58,747 nucleotides of DNA from JBEHWX01 sp048498995 (GCA_048498995.1 JBEHWX010000030.1:1-58747); one strand, 5' to 3'; shown: positions 18,901 to 27,210, numbered from the stretch's first letter. Translations and numbers: made by a program. The notes: generated from the letters alone by a model not told the origin.

Positions 18901-19788
18901 GTCGCGCGCCACCGCCTGAAAGCCGGTCACCTCGTCGTGATCGATGATGATCTGCACGTTCTGCCCGAAACAGATCTCCCGTCCCTCGCGCGTGTGGGCC
19001 ACGAACTCGAAGTAGGTGTTCGGGATCCGCTCGTGCAGTTGCCGGAGGTAGAAGGCCGCGGCGCGACGCCGGTCGTCCGAACCGATCAGGTCGAGAAAGC
19101 TCCGACCGATCAGCTCCGCGGCGGGATAGCCCATCTGGCGCATGGCCGCGACGTTGACGAAGGTGAACTTCCCTCCGGCGTCGGTGCGGTAGATCACGTC
19201 CGGCGCGTTGTCGACCATCTCCCGATAGCGCTCCTCGCTGTCGCGCAGGCGGCGCTCGATCCTCTCCTGCTCCAGGACGACCTCGGAGAGCCGCTCGACG
19301 CTGGCGCGGAGCTCCAGTTGGGCCACGACCTGCCGGGCGAGCTTCCGGAGCATCTCCGCCTGGTCGGGGGTGAGCACGCGGGGAACGCGGTCGATGACGC
19401 AGATCGTGCCGAGGGGATGTCCGTCCGGGGTGACGAGCGGGGCGCCGGCGTAGAAGCGGATGTGGGGATCGCCGACCACGAGGGGATTATCGGCGAAGCG
19501 GGGATCGGCCAGCGTGTCCTCGACGATGAACAGGTCGGTGCCGAGGATGGAATAGGCGCAGAAGGCGAGCTCGCGGGGGGTCTGGCGGGTGTCGAGCCCG
19601 ATACAGGCCTTGAACCACTGACGGTCCCGGTCGACCAGGCTGACCAGCGCGATCGGCGTCTCGCAGAGATGGGCGGCCAGGCCGGCGAGATCATCGAACC
19701 CGGGCTCGGCCGGCGTGTCGAGGATTCCGTAGCGTTCCAGCGCGGCGAGCCTTTCCGCCTCGTTGCGAGGCGTCTCGGCAGGGATCAT
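15946..19788 (-). CDS. GAF/PAS multi-sensor hybrid histidine kinase with REC and HPt
   Basis: From the ATG at 19788 the product has 1280 residues. The frame is open up to 19875, but that extension is encoded by an imperfect repeat and GCAGGA lies 9-14 bases before the chosen start. An N-terminal GAF domain (about 1-175, with ERYGILDTP and GHPLGTICVID) is followed by four PAS domains with S-box style ends (DVTEQRRME, DVTKRRLAE, DITERKRIE, DVTERRRMD). Then come HisKA (FLANMSHEIRTPMNGIIG), HATPase (GGTGLGLVISQRL), receiver (LMDCHMPELDG) and HPt (MSAHKLSGSSSVLG). There are no membrane segments, so it senses internal signals, possibly redox or small ligands bound by PAS. It is the first gene of the chemosensory operon and a paralogue of the last one. 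The motif RILVAEDNL and the following stretch are nearly the same in both. Confidence 0.93.
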   Translation of the reverse strand: MIPAETPRNEAERLAALERYGILDTPAEPGFDDLAGLAAHLCETPIALVSLVDRDRQWFKACIGLDTRQTPRELAFCAYSILGTDLFIVEDTLADPRFADNPLVVGDPHIRFYAGAPLVTPDGHPLGTICVIDRVPRVLTPDQAEMLRKLARQVVAQLELRASVERLSEVVLEQERIERRLRDSEERYREMVDNAPDVIYRTDAGGKFTFVNVAAMRQMGYPAAELIGRSFLDLIGSDDRRRAAAFYLRQLHERIPNTYFEFVAHTREGREICFGQNVQIIIDHDEVTGFQAVARDVTEQRRMERALRESEERYRDLFDSANDLIHAVDRHGRFIYVNNAWRRAFGYTDEELANLTAHDLLDPEFAASPFYHAHLEQWLASIQAGEPIDYLELEFRTKSGEKLVLEGHINPRVEHGVVIATQSIYRDVTKRRLAETKLQETMTLLRAIVDSAAYMIISTDRDGTIQTFNATAERLLGYAAAEVCGRVTPMLIHDPFEVARRTRELSEELGREVAIGLDTFVAKARLGLPDENEWTYVARDGHRFPVLMAITKLVDEDGEISGYIGIASDITERKRIEQELRESQEQIRSAFSFAPIGMALVGLDGTWLRVNQALLQIVGYQESELLSTTFQAITHPDDLALDLEFGRRMIAGEIESYQMEKRYIHSDGHDVWVMLNASMVRGADGRPCYFVSQIQDVTERRRMDQELADARDAALESARLKSEFLANMSHEIRTPMNGIIGMAGLLLDTALSQQQREYTEIIQTSARNLLTIINDILDFSKIEAGKLSLEGIDLNVAAVLEGSCGLLAERARAKGIDFVWQVDPGIPPRLLGDPVRVGQVMTNLVGNAIKFTDAGSVSVRAVLESSDADVVTVRFEVRDTGIGIAPEALEGLFQPFTQADSSMTRRYGGTGLGLVISQRLAEMMGGALGAESQPGAGSTFWFVIPFERPRSGALPAAAPADQSAELPVAADSAAESAPAFAAGSASRGASTGEHRRAGGSGNGAPGTAPIGAPVAAPAVEHGLRILVAEDNLVNQKVTLGQLRKLGYSADVVSTGREALDAHGRNRYDLILMDCHMPELDGFAATEEIRRREAPGERTTIVALTANAMVEARERCLACGMDGFVSKPVDIDELAEIVSRVSRRPEMPAAGEPVEAAGGAEPPVLDPAVIGDLRALDAWGESSLLDELIDLFVKEAPVRYAEISAGMGSGDVRSAEMSAHKLSGSSSVLGATRLAPLLRELERACADGDPRCASGGLDGLLATIERELGAVLSALAAERRG

Positions 19789-20349
19789 GTGTTCTGCGTC
19801 CTGCAAAAAGGTGAGTAACCGGCCGCCATGCCGATCCCGGGATCTGGAATCCGGAATCCGGATCCCGGATTCCATTCCGGTTTCACGGAGCCATGCCGGC
19901 GGCGATCGTCGGATCCCGGAAGATCACGAGCTGAGAGCCACGGCCGGACACGGCAATGATGACGGCAGATCCGTTCCGGGACCAGGAAGGGACGGGCCCG
20001 ACAACGGAGCGATGATGCGCGCGGCGCCCGAATGGGCCCACGCGCATTCATACTGGGACGACGCGCAGATGGCGCGACGTCACGACAAATTACCCGCGAA
20101 CAACGCGGCCTGGGTGCGGACGAGAGGGGATGGGTTGGGGACCGGCGCGGTGGGTTTGGGTGATCCGCGCGGAACCTTGGGGGACCCCGTAATATACGAA
20201 AGGAACCCTCCGAACGTCCCTCCCCCCATGGTAATCCGGTGGCCGCAACAACCTTTCACACGTTTGCGGATTTCAGGCTGTTTCGTTGGCCGAACAGAGA
20301 GTAGATTACGACTCCTGCCCGGGACCCCAATCTCTCTGACTGATTGAAC
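19789..20349. other. Divergent promoter region, chemosensory operon versus RND efflux operon
   Basis: These 560 bases separate the start of the minus-strand sensor kinase from the plus-strand adaptor gene, so promoters for both operons should lie here. No gene is supported. Next to the kinase start there is a small GGAATCC-type repeat and hairpin. Near 20189-20197 an AT-rich hexamer (TAATAT) interrupts GC-rich sequence, and near 20302 there is TAGATT; either could be part of a promoter, but no matching upstream element was convincing. No regulator gene adjoins the efflux operon. Confidence 0.4.
19845..19880. repeat. Short GGAATCC repeat with hairpin
   Basis: GGAATCC occurs in adjacent copies and forms a perfect inverted repeat: arms GGAATCCG (19853-19860) and CGGATTCC (19866-19873) around GATCC. 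The minus-strand reading of this block creates the spurious N-terminal extension of the sensor kinase frame. Confidence 0.6.
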
Positions 20350-21438
20350 ATGACCAAGAGGACCAGACGCATCACCCTATGGGTCCTGGCCGGTGTCGCC
20401 CTCGCCGGCCTAGCACTTCCCAAGATCGCCTCGCGCGACTCGTCGACGAAGGCCGCCGCCTCCGGAGGCTCCGGCCGCGGTGGCTCCGGAGGACCCGTCA
20501 ATGTCCGTGCCTTCGTCGTCGCTCCTTCCGGATTGACCGATCGCATCACCGTAACCGGTTCGATTCTCCCGAACGAGCAGATCGACCTGCAGAGCGAAGC
20601 TCCCGGCAAGATCGTTGCCATCCATTTCCAGGAGGGGATGCCGGTATCCAGGGGGCAGCTCCTGGTCAAGATCAACGACGCCGACCTTCGCGCCCAGCTG
20701 GCGCGCGCGATCTCCCACAAGGAGCTGGCCGCGGCCAAGGAGGCCCGCCAGCGTCAGCTCCGCCAGAAGGAGGCCGTCAGCCAGGCCGAGTACGACATCG
20801 CCCTGAGCGAGCTTACCAGCGCCATCGCCGACATCGACCTCATCAAGGCACAGATCGCCAAGACCGAGATCACCGCCCCCTTCTCCGGCGTGATCGGCCT
20901 TCGCCAGGTGAGCATCGGCAGCTATATCTCGCCGAGCACGAAGATCGCCACGCTCAACAGCGTCGATCCGGCCAAGCTCGAGTTCTCCGTTCCCGAAAAA
21001 TATTTCGCCGCCGTCCGCCGCGGCAGCGAGCTGACCTTCACCGTGCAGGGCGTCGAGGGGACGCACACCGCGCGGGTCTATGCCGTGGAGCCGAAGATCG
21101 ACCAGTCGACCCGCTCGCTGGTGGTGCGCGCGCTGGCGCCGAACGCGGGAGGACGCCTCTTCCCCGGCGCCTTCGCCGAGATCGCGCTGCCGCTGAAGAG
21201 CTACGGCGATGCGCTGCTGATCCCGAGCGAGGCGGTGGTGCCGGAGCTCGACGGCAAGAAGGTGTTCATCGCGCGCTCCGGCAAGGCCGAGCCGCAACCG
21301 ATCGAGGTCGGCATCAGAACCGACCGCGCCGTTCAGGTCGTCAAGGGGCTGGCCCCCGGAGATACGATCGTCACTTCCGGCATCCTTCAGGTGAAGCCGG
21401 GCTCGAAGCTGAAGATCTCCGACTTCCAGAAACTCTAA
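20350..21438 (+). CDS. RND efflux periplasmic adaptor (membrane fusion protein)
   Basis: The protein has 362 residues from the ATG at 20350; a TTG two codons earlier is in frame, and no Shine-Dalgarno separates the two. An N-terminal hydrophobic segment (LWVLAGVALAGLAL) anchors or exports it. A Gly/Ser-rich stretch follows, then a lipoyl/biotinyl-like half motif (QSEAPGKIVAIHFQEGMPV), a short coiled-coil hairpin (about 110-160), the second lipoyl half (ITAPFSGVIGLRQVSIGSYI), a beta-barrel domain and a membrane-proximal domain ending in GLAPGDTIVTSG. Such adaptors join an inner-membrane RND pump to an outer-membrane channel. It is the first gene of a three-gene operon, 12 bases before the pump gene. 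The short hairpin resembles that of MexA/AcrA-type adaptors with reduced helices; the substrate cannot be told. Confidence 0.94.
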   Translation: MTKRTRRITLWVLAGVALAGLALPKIASRDSSTKAAASGGSGRGGSGGPVNVRAFVVAPSGLTDRITVTGSILPNEQIDLQSEAPGKIVAIHFQEGMPVSRGQLLVKINDADLRAQLARAISHKELAAAKEARQRQLRQKEAVSQAEYDIALSELTSAIADIDLIKAQIAKTEITAPFSGVIGLRQVSIGSYISPSTKIATLNSVDPAKLEFSVPEKYFAAVRRGSELTFTVQGVEGTHTARVYAVEPKIDQSTRSLVVRALAPNAGGRLFPGAFAEIALPLKSYGDALLIPSEAVVPELDGKKVFIARSGKAEPQPIEVGIRTDRAVQVVKGLAPGDTIVTSGILQVKPGSKLKISDFQKL

Positions 21439-21450
21439 CCCCCGGACGCC

Positions 21451-24400
21451 ATGAGTCTCTCCACCCTGAGCATCAAGCGGCCGGTGCTGGCCATCGTCAT
21501 GTCGATCATCATCGTTCTGTTCGGTGCGATCGGCTTTCTCTTCCTCGGCGTGCGTGAATATCCGGCGGTCGACCCGCCGATCATCACGGTGAACACCTCC
21601 TACGCCGGCGCCAACGCCGACGTCATCGAATCGCAGATCACCGAGCCGCTCGAGGAATCGATCAACGGCATCGGCGGGCTCCGCACCCTCACCTCGATCA
21701 GCCGCGAGGGACGCAGCCAGATCACCGTCGAGTTCACCCTGAACATCGACCTGGAAACCGCCGCCAACGACGTGCGCGACCGTGTCAGCCGCGCCCTCAA
21801 GAACCTCCCGCAGGACGCCGATCCCCCCGTTGTGGCCAAGGCCGACGCCGACGCCAACCCGATCCTGATGCTGACCGTTCAGGGCACCGGACGCGATCAG
21901 CTGGAGGTCAACGACATCGCCGTCAACTCCTTCAAGGAACAGCTGCAGAACATCCCGGGGGTCAGCGAGATCGCCGTCTACGGCGAGAAGAAATACTCGA
22001 TGCGCCTGAAGCTCGACCCGGCGCGCCTGGCCGCCTACGGGCTTACTCCGTCGGACGTGCGCACGGCGCTGGCGCAGGAGAACGTGGAGCTTCCGGCCGG
22101 CAAGATCGAGGGGAACAGCACCGAGCTCTCCCTGCGCACCATGGGGCGCCTCTCCGAGCCGGAGGAGTTCAACAACACGATCATCAAGTCGGTCGACGGA
22201 CGGAGCGTCCGCCTCGGCGACGTCGGCACCGCGGAGCTCGGGCCGGAGAACCGGAACACGATCATGAAGCGCAACGCCGTGCAGATGATCGGTCTGGCCA
22301 TCCTGCCGCAGCCCGGGGCGAACAACATCGCCATCGTCGACGCGGTCCTCAAGCGGGTGGAGCAGATCAAGAAGGATCTGCCGCCGGACATCAAGGTCGG
22401 CGTCGGGTTCGACACCACCACCGGCATCCGGCATTCGATCGTCGAGGTGGTCGAGACGATCGCGATCGCCTTCGGGCTGGTGGTGCTGATCATCTTCCTG
22501 TTCCTCAGGAACTGGCGCACCACGATGATCCCGGTGATCGCGATCCCGATCTCGCTGGTCGGCACCTTCTTCATCATGTACGTCTCCGGCTTCTCGATCA
22601 ACATCCTGACTCTGCTCGGCATCGTGCTGGCGATCGGACTGGTGGTCGACGACGCGATCGTGGTGCTGGAGAACATCTACACGAAGATCGAGGAGGGGAT
22701 GTCGCCGATGGCCGCCGGCATCGAGGGATCGAAGGAGATCTTCTTCGCGATCGTCTCGACCACGGTGGCGCTGGTGGCGGTGTTCCTGCCGGTGGTCTTT
22801 CTGGAGGGCTTCACCGGACGCCTGTTCCGCGAGTTCGGCGTGGTGATCGCCGGCTCGGTGGCGATCTCGGCGTTCGTGGCCTTGACGCTCACGCCGATGT
22901 TGAGCACGCGGATGATCAAGGGGAAGAGCCACGGGTGGTTCTACCGGGTTACCGAGCCCTTCTTCGTGAAGATCACCGAGGGATACCGCTCGTCGCTCGA
23001 AGGGTTCATGCGGCATCGCTGGATGGCCTTCGGGATCATGGCCGCCGCGTTCGGGCTGGTCTACATCTGCGGCAAGGCGATCCCATCGGAGCTGGCGCCG
23101 CTGGAGGATAAGAGCCGTCTGCGCGTGCAGGCCACGGCGCAGGAAGGGGCCACCTTCGCGTTCATGAACACCTACATGGACGATCTGGCCAAGGCGATCG
23201 GCGACTCGGTGCCGGAGAACGACGGCCCGATCGAGATCGTCGCCCCCGGCTCCGGCTCGGTCAACTCCGGCCTCATCATCCTTCCGCTGAAGCAGCCGGA
23301 GGAGCGGAAGCGCTCGCAGCAGCAGATCGCCGACGCGCTCTCCAAGCAGATCTCCCGCTACAGCGGCGCCCGCGCCTTCGCCACGCAGGAGCCGACCATC
23401 GGCGACCGTCGCGCCGGGCTTCCGGTGCAGTACGTGATCCAGGCCCCGACGCTCGAGAAGCTGGAGAAGGTGCTCCCCTCCTTCATCGACGCCGCGCAGA
23501 AGGATCCCACCTTCAGCTTCGTCGACGTGAACCTGAAGTTCAACAAGCCCGAGGTGCAGGTCACGATCGACCGGGAGAAGGCGCGCAGCCTCGGCATCTC
23601 GGTGATCGACATCGCGCAGACGCTGCAGCTGGCCTTCAGCGAGCAGCGGCTCGGCTACTTCGTGCGCAACGGCAAGCAGTACCAGGTGATCGGCGAGTTC
23701 ATCAAGGAGGATCGGAACACGCCGCAGGGGCTGCTGAGCACCTCGGTCAGAACCAAGGATGGAAAGCTGGTGCAGCTGGACAACCTGGTGAAGCTCAACG
23801 ATCAGAGCTCGCCGCCGCAGCTGTTCCGCTTCAACCGGTACGCATCGGCCACCGTCTCGGCCAACCTCTCGCCGGGCAAGACGATCGGCGACGGCATCGC
23901 GGCGATGGACCGGATCAAGGGGAAGGTGCTCGACGAGTCGTTCACGACCGCGCTCTCCGGCTCCTCGCGCGACTTCGCCGAGAGCTCGTCGAGCCTTCTG
24001 TTCGCCTTTCTCTTCGCGCTGGTGCTGATCTATCTGGTGCTGGCCGCGCAGTTCGAGAGCTTCCGCGATCCGGTGATCATCCTTCTGACGGTGCCGCTGG
24101 CGCTGGCCGGCGCGGTGCTCTCCCTCTGGTATTTCGATCAGACGCTGAACATCTTCAGCCAGATCGGCATCATCATGCTGGTCGGACTGGTGACCAAGAA
24201 CGGCATCCTGATCGTGGAGTTCGCCAATCAGCGGAAGGAGGAGGGGCTCAGGCGGATGGACGCGATCCTGGATGCCTCGGTCTCCCGATTCCGACCGATT
24301 CTGATGACGAGCCTTGCCACGATGCTCGGCACGCTTCCGATCGCGCTGGCGCTCGGGGCCGGCTCCCAGAGCCGCGTGTCGATGGGCATCGCGGTGATCG

Positions 24401-24567
24401 GCGGCCTTCTCTTCTCCGGCGGTCTCACCCTCTACGTGATCCCGGCCATCTATTCGTATCTCTCGCGGGAGACCGTTCCCACGGCGGCCGAGGCCGCCGG
24501 CCACGGTCTCGCCGGTTCCCCCACCTCAGAGCCAGTCGAAGACCTCTATGCCGAAGAAGCACGCTAA
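21451..24567 (+). CDS. RND-family efflux pump (HAE1/AcrB type)
   Basis: The 1038-residue length is typical of AcrB-type drug/proton antiporters. The start MSLSTLSIKRPVLAIVMSIII gives the first membrane helix. A large periplasmic loop follows (porter motifs DPPIITVNTSYAGANADVIE and ITVEF), then a block of helices in which the proton-relay Asp pair D400/D401 lies in LVVDDAIVVLENI. A second periplasmic loop and a second block follow (LVLIYLVLAAQFESF, then GLVTKNGILIVEFANQ). Proton-motive force drives export of hydrophobic or amphiphilic compounds through the TolC-like partner. The stop lies 20 bases inside the next gene, implying translational coupling. No gene symbol is given because the substrate class cannot be read from sequence. 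Confidence 0.96.
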   Translation: MSLSTLSIKRPVLAIVMSIIIVLFGAIGFLFLGVREYPAVDPPIITVNTSYAGANADVIESQITEPLEESINGIGGLRTLTSISREGRSQITVEFTLNIDLETAANDVRDRVSRALKNLPQDADPPVVAKADADANPILMLTVQGTGRDQLEVNDIAVNSFKEQLQNIPGVSEIAVYGEKKYSMRLKLDPARLAAYGLTPSDVRTALAQENVELPAGKIEGNSTELSLRTMGRLSEPEEFNNTIIKSVDGRSVRLGDVGTAELGPENRNTIMKRNAVQMIGLAILPQPGANNIAIVDAVLKRVEQIKKDLPPDIKVGVGFDTTTGIRHSIVEVVETIAIAFGLVVLIIFLFLRNWRTTMIPVIAIPISLVGTFFIMYVSGFSINILTLLGIVLAIGLVVDDAIVVLENIYTKIEEGMSPMAAGIEGSKEIFFAIVSTTVALVAVFLPVVFLEGFTGRLFREFGVVIAGSVAISAFVALTLTPMLSTRMIKGKSHGWFYRVTEPFFVKITEGYRSSLEGFMRHRWMAFGIMAAAFGLVYICGKAIPSELAPLEDKSRLRVQATAQEGATFAFMNTYMDDLAKAIGDSVPENDGPIEIVAPGSGSVNSGLIILPLKQPEERKRSQQQIADALSKQISRYSGARAFATQEPTIGDRRAGLPVQYVIQAPTLEKLEKVLPSFIDAAQKDPTFSFVDVNLKFNKPEVQVTIDREKARSLGISVIDIAQTLQLAFSEQRLGYFVRNGKQYQVIGEFIKEDRNTPQGLLSTSVRTKDGKLVQLDNLVKLNDQSSPPQLFRFNRYASATVSANLSPGKTIGDGIAAMDRIKGKVLDESFTTALSGSSRDFAESSSSLLFAFLFALVLIYLVLAAQFESFRDPVIILLTVPLALAGAVLSLWYFDQTLNIFSQIGIIMLVGLVTKNGILIVEFANQRKEEGLRRMDAILDASVSRFRPILMTSLATMLGTLPIALALGAGSQSRVSMGIAVIGGLLFSGGLTLYVIPAIYSYLSRETVPTAAEAAGHGLAGSPTSEPVEDLYAEEAR

Positions 24568-26029
24568 GATCATCCATGCCGGCCCGGGCGCGCGACGCGC
24601 GCCCGGAGCATCCCTCCGCGCATCGGCCCAGGCTCCGGCCGTGGGCGCGCGCGCGAGCGGCGTGACGGCCAACGGAGGCATCGCGCGGCTGGCGCGGCGA
24701 GCGGCGACGCTGCTGATGGCCTCCGCGGCCCTGTCGGCCTCGGCCGCGCTTCGGGCGCCGCTCCATGCCCAGGAGCTCCTCACGCTGGACGACGCGCTCG
24801 GCCAGGCCCGCGTCAACAACCTGACGCTCCGCCGCTCGGCCACCGACGTCGAGATCGCGCGCAACAACAACACCGCCGGCAACGCCGGCCAGCTCCCGAA
24901 GGTGGATCTTACCGCCTCCTACGCCGGCGCCTTCAACAACGCGCGGCAGACCCTCACCAGCGGCGACATCATCAACCGTGACAACGCCGCGTCGAACAAC
25001 GTCAACTCCGGACTCGGCGCCACCTGGACCGTCTTCGACGGCTTCCGAAGCTCGACGCAGCGGGACCGCCTTCGCGGGCTCCAGACGCTGGCCGAGGAGA
25101 GCTACACCTCCGACGACGAGCAGCTAGCCGCGCAGGTGGTCCGCGCCTACTACGACGTGGTGCAGCAGCAGCGGGTGCTCGCCGTGGCCAACGAGGGGCT
25201 GGCGGTGTCGCGGGCGCGCCTGGAGAACGTGCAGTTGAAGTATCAGGTCGGCGAGAGCTCGAAGCGGGATCTGCTTCAGGCGCGCGTGGACCTGAACGCC
25301 GACAGCTCCGCGATGCTCCGGCAGGCCTCCACGCTCCGGAACTCCAAGACCGGCCTGAACCTGCTGATGCAGCGCGCGCCCGATGCCGACTTCACCGTGC
25401 CCGACACGATCGTGGTGGCGACCGATCTCGATCTGGAGACGCTCCGGAAGGAGGCGCTGACGGCCAACGCGACGATCCGGGAGGCGCGCTCCCGCGCCAG
25501 CCTGGCCCGGCTCGACCTGAACACCGCCGAGTCCGGACGCTACCCGAAGCTCGGGCTCTCGCTCGGCTACAACTTCCTGATGACCGACGCGCAGACCGGC
25601 CAGGTGATCAACAACCGGACGAACGGCCTGGCCTACGGCATCACCGCGTCGATGAACCTGTTCGACGGGTTCAACACGAGCCGGGAGACAGAGAACGCGC
25701 GGCTCGGCATCGCCGCCGGCGAGCTGGCCGTGCGCGAGGCCGAGGAGCAGGCCAACGCCGATCTGGCGCGCGCCTACACCAGCTATCGGAATCGTCTGGA
25801 GCTGATGGCGCTGGAGGAGGACAACGTGGAGATCGCGCGGGAGAACCTGGATCTGGCGTTCGACCGGTATCGGGTCGGCACGCTGATTCCGGTGGAGCTG
25901 CGCGAGGCGCAGAACGCCTACGTCTCGGCCGAGGGGCGCCTGGTCTCGGCGCGCTACGACGCCAAGCTGGCCGAGACGGAGCTGCTCCGCCTCAGCGGCC
26001 GGCTGAAGCGGGGAAGCGCGGCGGACTGA
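24548..26029 (+). CDS. TolC-family outer-membrane channel protein
   Basis: The product has 493 residues from the ATG at 24548, which overlaps the pump gene by 20 bases. An unusually long N-terminal part (about 75 residues, Ala/Arg-rich) precedes the signal-peptide-like core LLMASAALSASAALRAPLHAQ, so a start further in, for example at the ATG at 24716, is also possible. The mature part has the duplicated TolC pattern. The first half has LTLDDALGQARVNN and a barrel segment near LGATWTVFDGF. The second half has ANATIREARSR and GITASMNLFDGF, with long coiled-coil helices between. The C-terminal repeat RYRVGTLIPVELREAQNAYV is characteristic of outer-membrane efflux proteins. It forms the outer-membrane exit duct of the RND pump. 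A strong terminator follows. Confidence 0.93.
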   Translation: MPKKHAKIIHAGPGARRAPGASLRASAQAPAVGARASGVTANGGIARLARRAATLLMASAALSASAALRAPLHAQELLTLDDALGQARVNNLTLRRSATDVEIARNNNTAGNAGQLPKVDLTASYAGAFNNARQTLTSGDIINRDNAASNNVNSGLGATWTVFDGFRSSTQRDRLRGLQTLAEESYTSDDEQLAAQVVRAYYDVVQQQRVLAVANEGLAVSRARLENVQLKYQVGESSKRDLLQARVDLNADSSAMLRQASTLRNSKTGLNLLMQRAPDADFTVPDTIVVATDLDLETLRKEALTANATIREARSRASLARLDLNTAESGRYPKLGLSLGYNFLMTDAQTGQVINNRTNGLAYGITASMNLFDGFNTSRETENARLGIAAGELAVREAEEQANADLARAYTSYRNRLELMALEEDNVEIARENLDLAFDRYRVGTLIPVELREAQNAYVSAEGRLVSARYDAKLAETELLRLSGRLKRGSAAD

Positions 26030-26053
26030 TCGACGACGACATCGACGAAACGG

Positions 26054-26090
26054 AACGGCCGGGGCGGATTGATCCGCTCCGGCCGTTTCA
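26054..26090 (+). terminator. Intrinsic terminator of RND efflux operon
   Basis: A 16-pair stem, including one G-T pair, has arms 26054-26069 and 26072-26087. A short T-rich tail (GTTTCAGTTAT) follows. It lies 25 bases after the stop of the TolC-like gene. Confidence 0.8.
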
Positions 26091-26104
26091 GTTATCGGGC
26101 GTCG

Positions 26105-26182
26105 CTCTCGGAAATCGCTCTCGGAAATCGCTCTCGGAAATCGCTCTCGGAAATCGCTCTCGGAAATCGCTCTCGGAAATCG
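26105..26182. repeat. Six perfect tandem copies of a 13-bp unit
   Basis: The unit CTCTCGGAAATCG is repeated six times without a mismatch, followed by a partial copy (CTCTC). It lies between the efflux operon terminator and the end of the minus-strand DUF3592-like gene. A unit length that is not a multiple of three and the gene-free position indicate a non-coding minisatellite. Spacers are absent, so it is not a CRISPR array. Confidence 0.95.
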
Positions 26183-26214
26183 CTCTCTGGAGCGCGCGGC
26201 CTGGCGACGCGCGG

Positions 26215-26676
26215 CTAACAGTGCGCGAACGCCACGAGCAGTATCATGCCGATCGTCAGGAGGATGAAGGCGCCGAGCAGTACGATCCCGAAGATCACGC
26301 CGCCGCCGACGCCCGGCTCGAGCACCGCCTCGGCGGGATTCTCCGGATCGTAGTAGACCATCACGTGCTCGCTGTCGAGATAGGTCGCCAGTGTCGCCTC
26401 GGCGCTCGCCAGCGATCCGCTCCGCGGCGGCCCGAGGGTGATCCGCTCCCCTTCGTAGATGCGTCCGTTCACCTCGTACCGATACCTGACCACCGGCGCG
26501 TGCGCTCTCCCCCGCTTCCTCGTGACGGCGACCACCTCCGCGCCGAGCACCGTCCCCTCGACGCCGGGCCATTTCCGGCTGGCGTGACCACGCGCGGCCA
26601 GGCCGAGCACGACCATCAACGGCACGCACATGATGGCGAGGAAGATCCAGAAAGAAAGGTCCGAGTCCATGGACAT
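26215..26676 (-). CDS. DUF3592-like membrane protein
   Basis: The product has 153 residues from the ATG at 26676, or 151 from 26670; longer in-frame starts lie in sequence without coding character. The first membrane helix (FWIFLAIMCVPLMVVLGLAA) is followed by a soluble beta-rich domain with the DUF3592 pattern: V-x-Y-R-Y-E-V-N-G, Y-E-G-E-R-I-T-L-G, and Y-Y-D-P-E-N-P-A-E-A-V-L-E-P-G. A final helix (VIFGIVLLGAFILLTIGMILLVAF) ends the protein. DUF3592 proteins are small bacterial membrane proteins of unknown function. The first of four membrane proteins on this strand starts at 28758, and the two halves of that protein carry the same module, so this cluster probably arose by duplication. Confidence 0.85.
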   Translation of the reverse strand: MSMDSDLSFWIFLAIMCVPLMVVLGLAARGHASRKWPGVEGTVLGAEVVAVTRKRGRAHAPVVRYRYEVNGRIYEGERITLGPPRSGSLASAEATLATYLDSEHVMVYYDPENPAEAVLEPGVGGGVIFGIVLLGAFILLTIGMILLVAFAHC

Positions 26677-26859
26677 CGCATGAATTTGCGGAAAGGTACG
26701 ATGAGACGGCCACCCGTCCACGCCGCGGCGCATACGGCGCAATGATCGGCGATGCGGATCAAACGGATCATGTAACGTGGATGCGTTCAATTGAACGCAT
26801 CCACACGACACGCGATCATTGGCGCCGGACCGGTATGGTTTCCCCGACCGGAGTAGGGA

Positions 26860-27210
26860 TCAAGGCCCGAGGAAATGATTCAGGACGATCGCGTACCAGA
26901 AGAACATGCCGACGATCATCAGGATCGGCCCGGAGCGACGGTAGACCCAGAGGAGATACCAGGTCAGAGCGCAGTAGAGAAGCCAAAGGATGTCAAACCC
27001 GACATATACGGCAAGCGAGCTATAGAGATAGCCTTCCTCCGTTCCGAACGAATGAGGCTCCCCATCAAGGAGTGCAGGAACAACCGTGAGGAAGAGATCC
27101 CCCATGATGCCAACCATGAAGAACCCGTTGATGAGAAAGATGCACCAGGAAGCCATACCGACGAGGCTCCGGCCAACCTCCTTCCAATCGACGGTGAATC
27201 TGGATGTCAT
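26860..27210 (-). CDS. Small four-helix membrane protein, unknown function
   Basis: The 116-residue product has about four hydrophobic segments: SWCIFLINGFFMVGIMGDLFL, SSLAVYVGFDILWLLYCAL, TWYLLWVYR and ILMIVGMFFWYAIVLNHFL. There is no signal peptide cleavage site and no family I recognise. The hydrophobic, Trp- and Phe-rich composition differs from the Arg/Ala-rich shadow frames and supports a real gene. It lies 27 bases after the stop of the 189-residue membrane protein on the same strand and 183 bases before the DUF3592-like gene, so the four genes could form one operon. Function cannot be assigned. Confidence 0.72.
   Translation of the reverse strand: MTSRFTVDWKEVGRSLVGMASWCIFLINGFFMVGIMGDLFLTVVPALLDGEPHSFGTEEGYLYSSLAVYVGFDILWLLYCALTWYLLWVYRRSGPILMIVGMFFWYAIVLNHFLGP

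Noticed and set aside
15922..19818. A 1298-codon plus-strand frame opposite the sensor kinase
   Set aside because: The GAF, PAS, HisKA and HPt domains are on the minus strand; the plus-strand translation resembles no protein family.
20410..24504. A 1364-codon minus-strand frame opposite the RND genes
   Set aside because: It mirrors the adaptor and pump genes and is full of Arg, His and Asp-rich low-complexity stretches.
25124..26713. A minus-strand frame containing repeated RERFPRAISESDF-like peptides
   Set aside because: The peptide repeat is only the translation of the 13-bp array, and the rest is antisense to the TolC-like gene.
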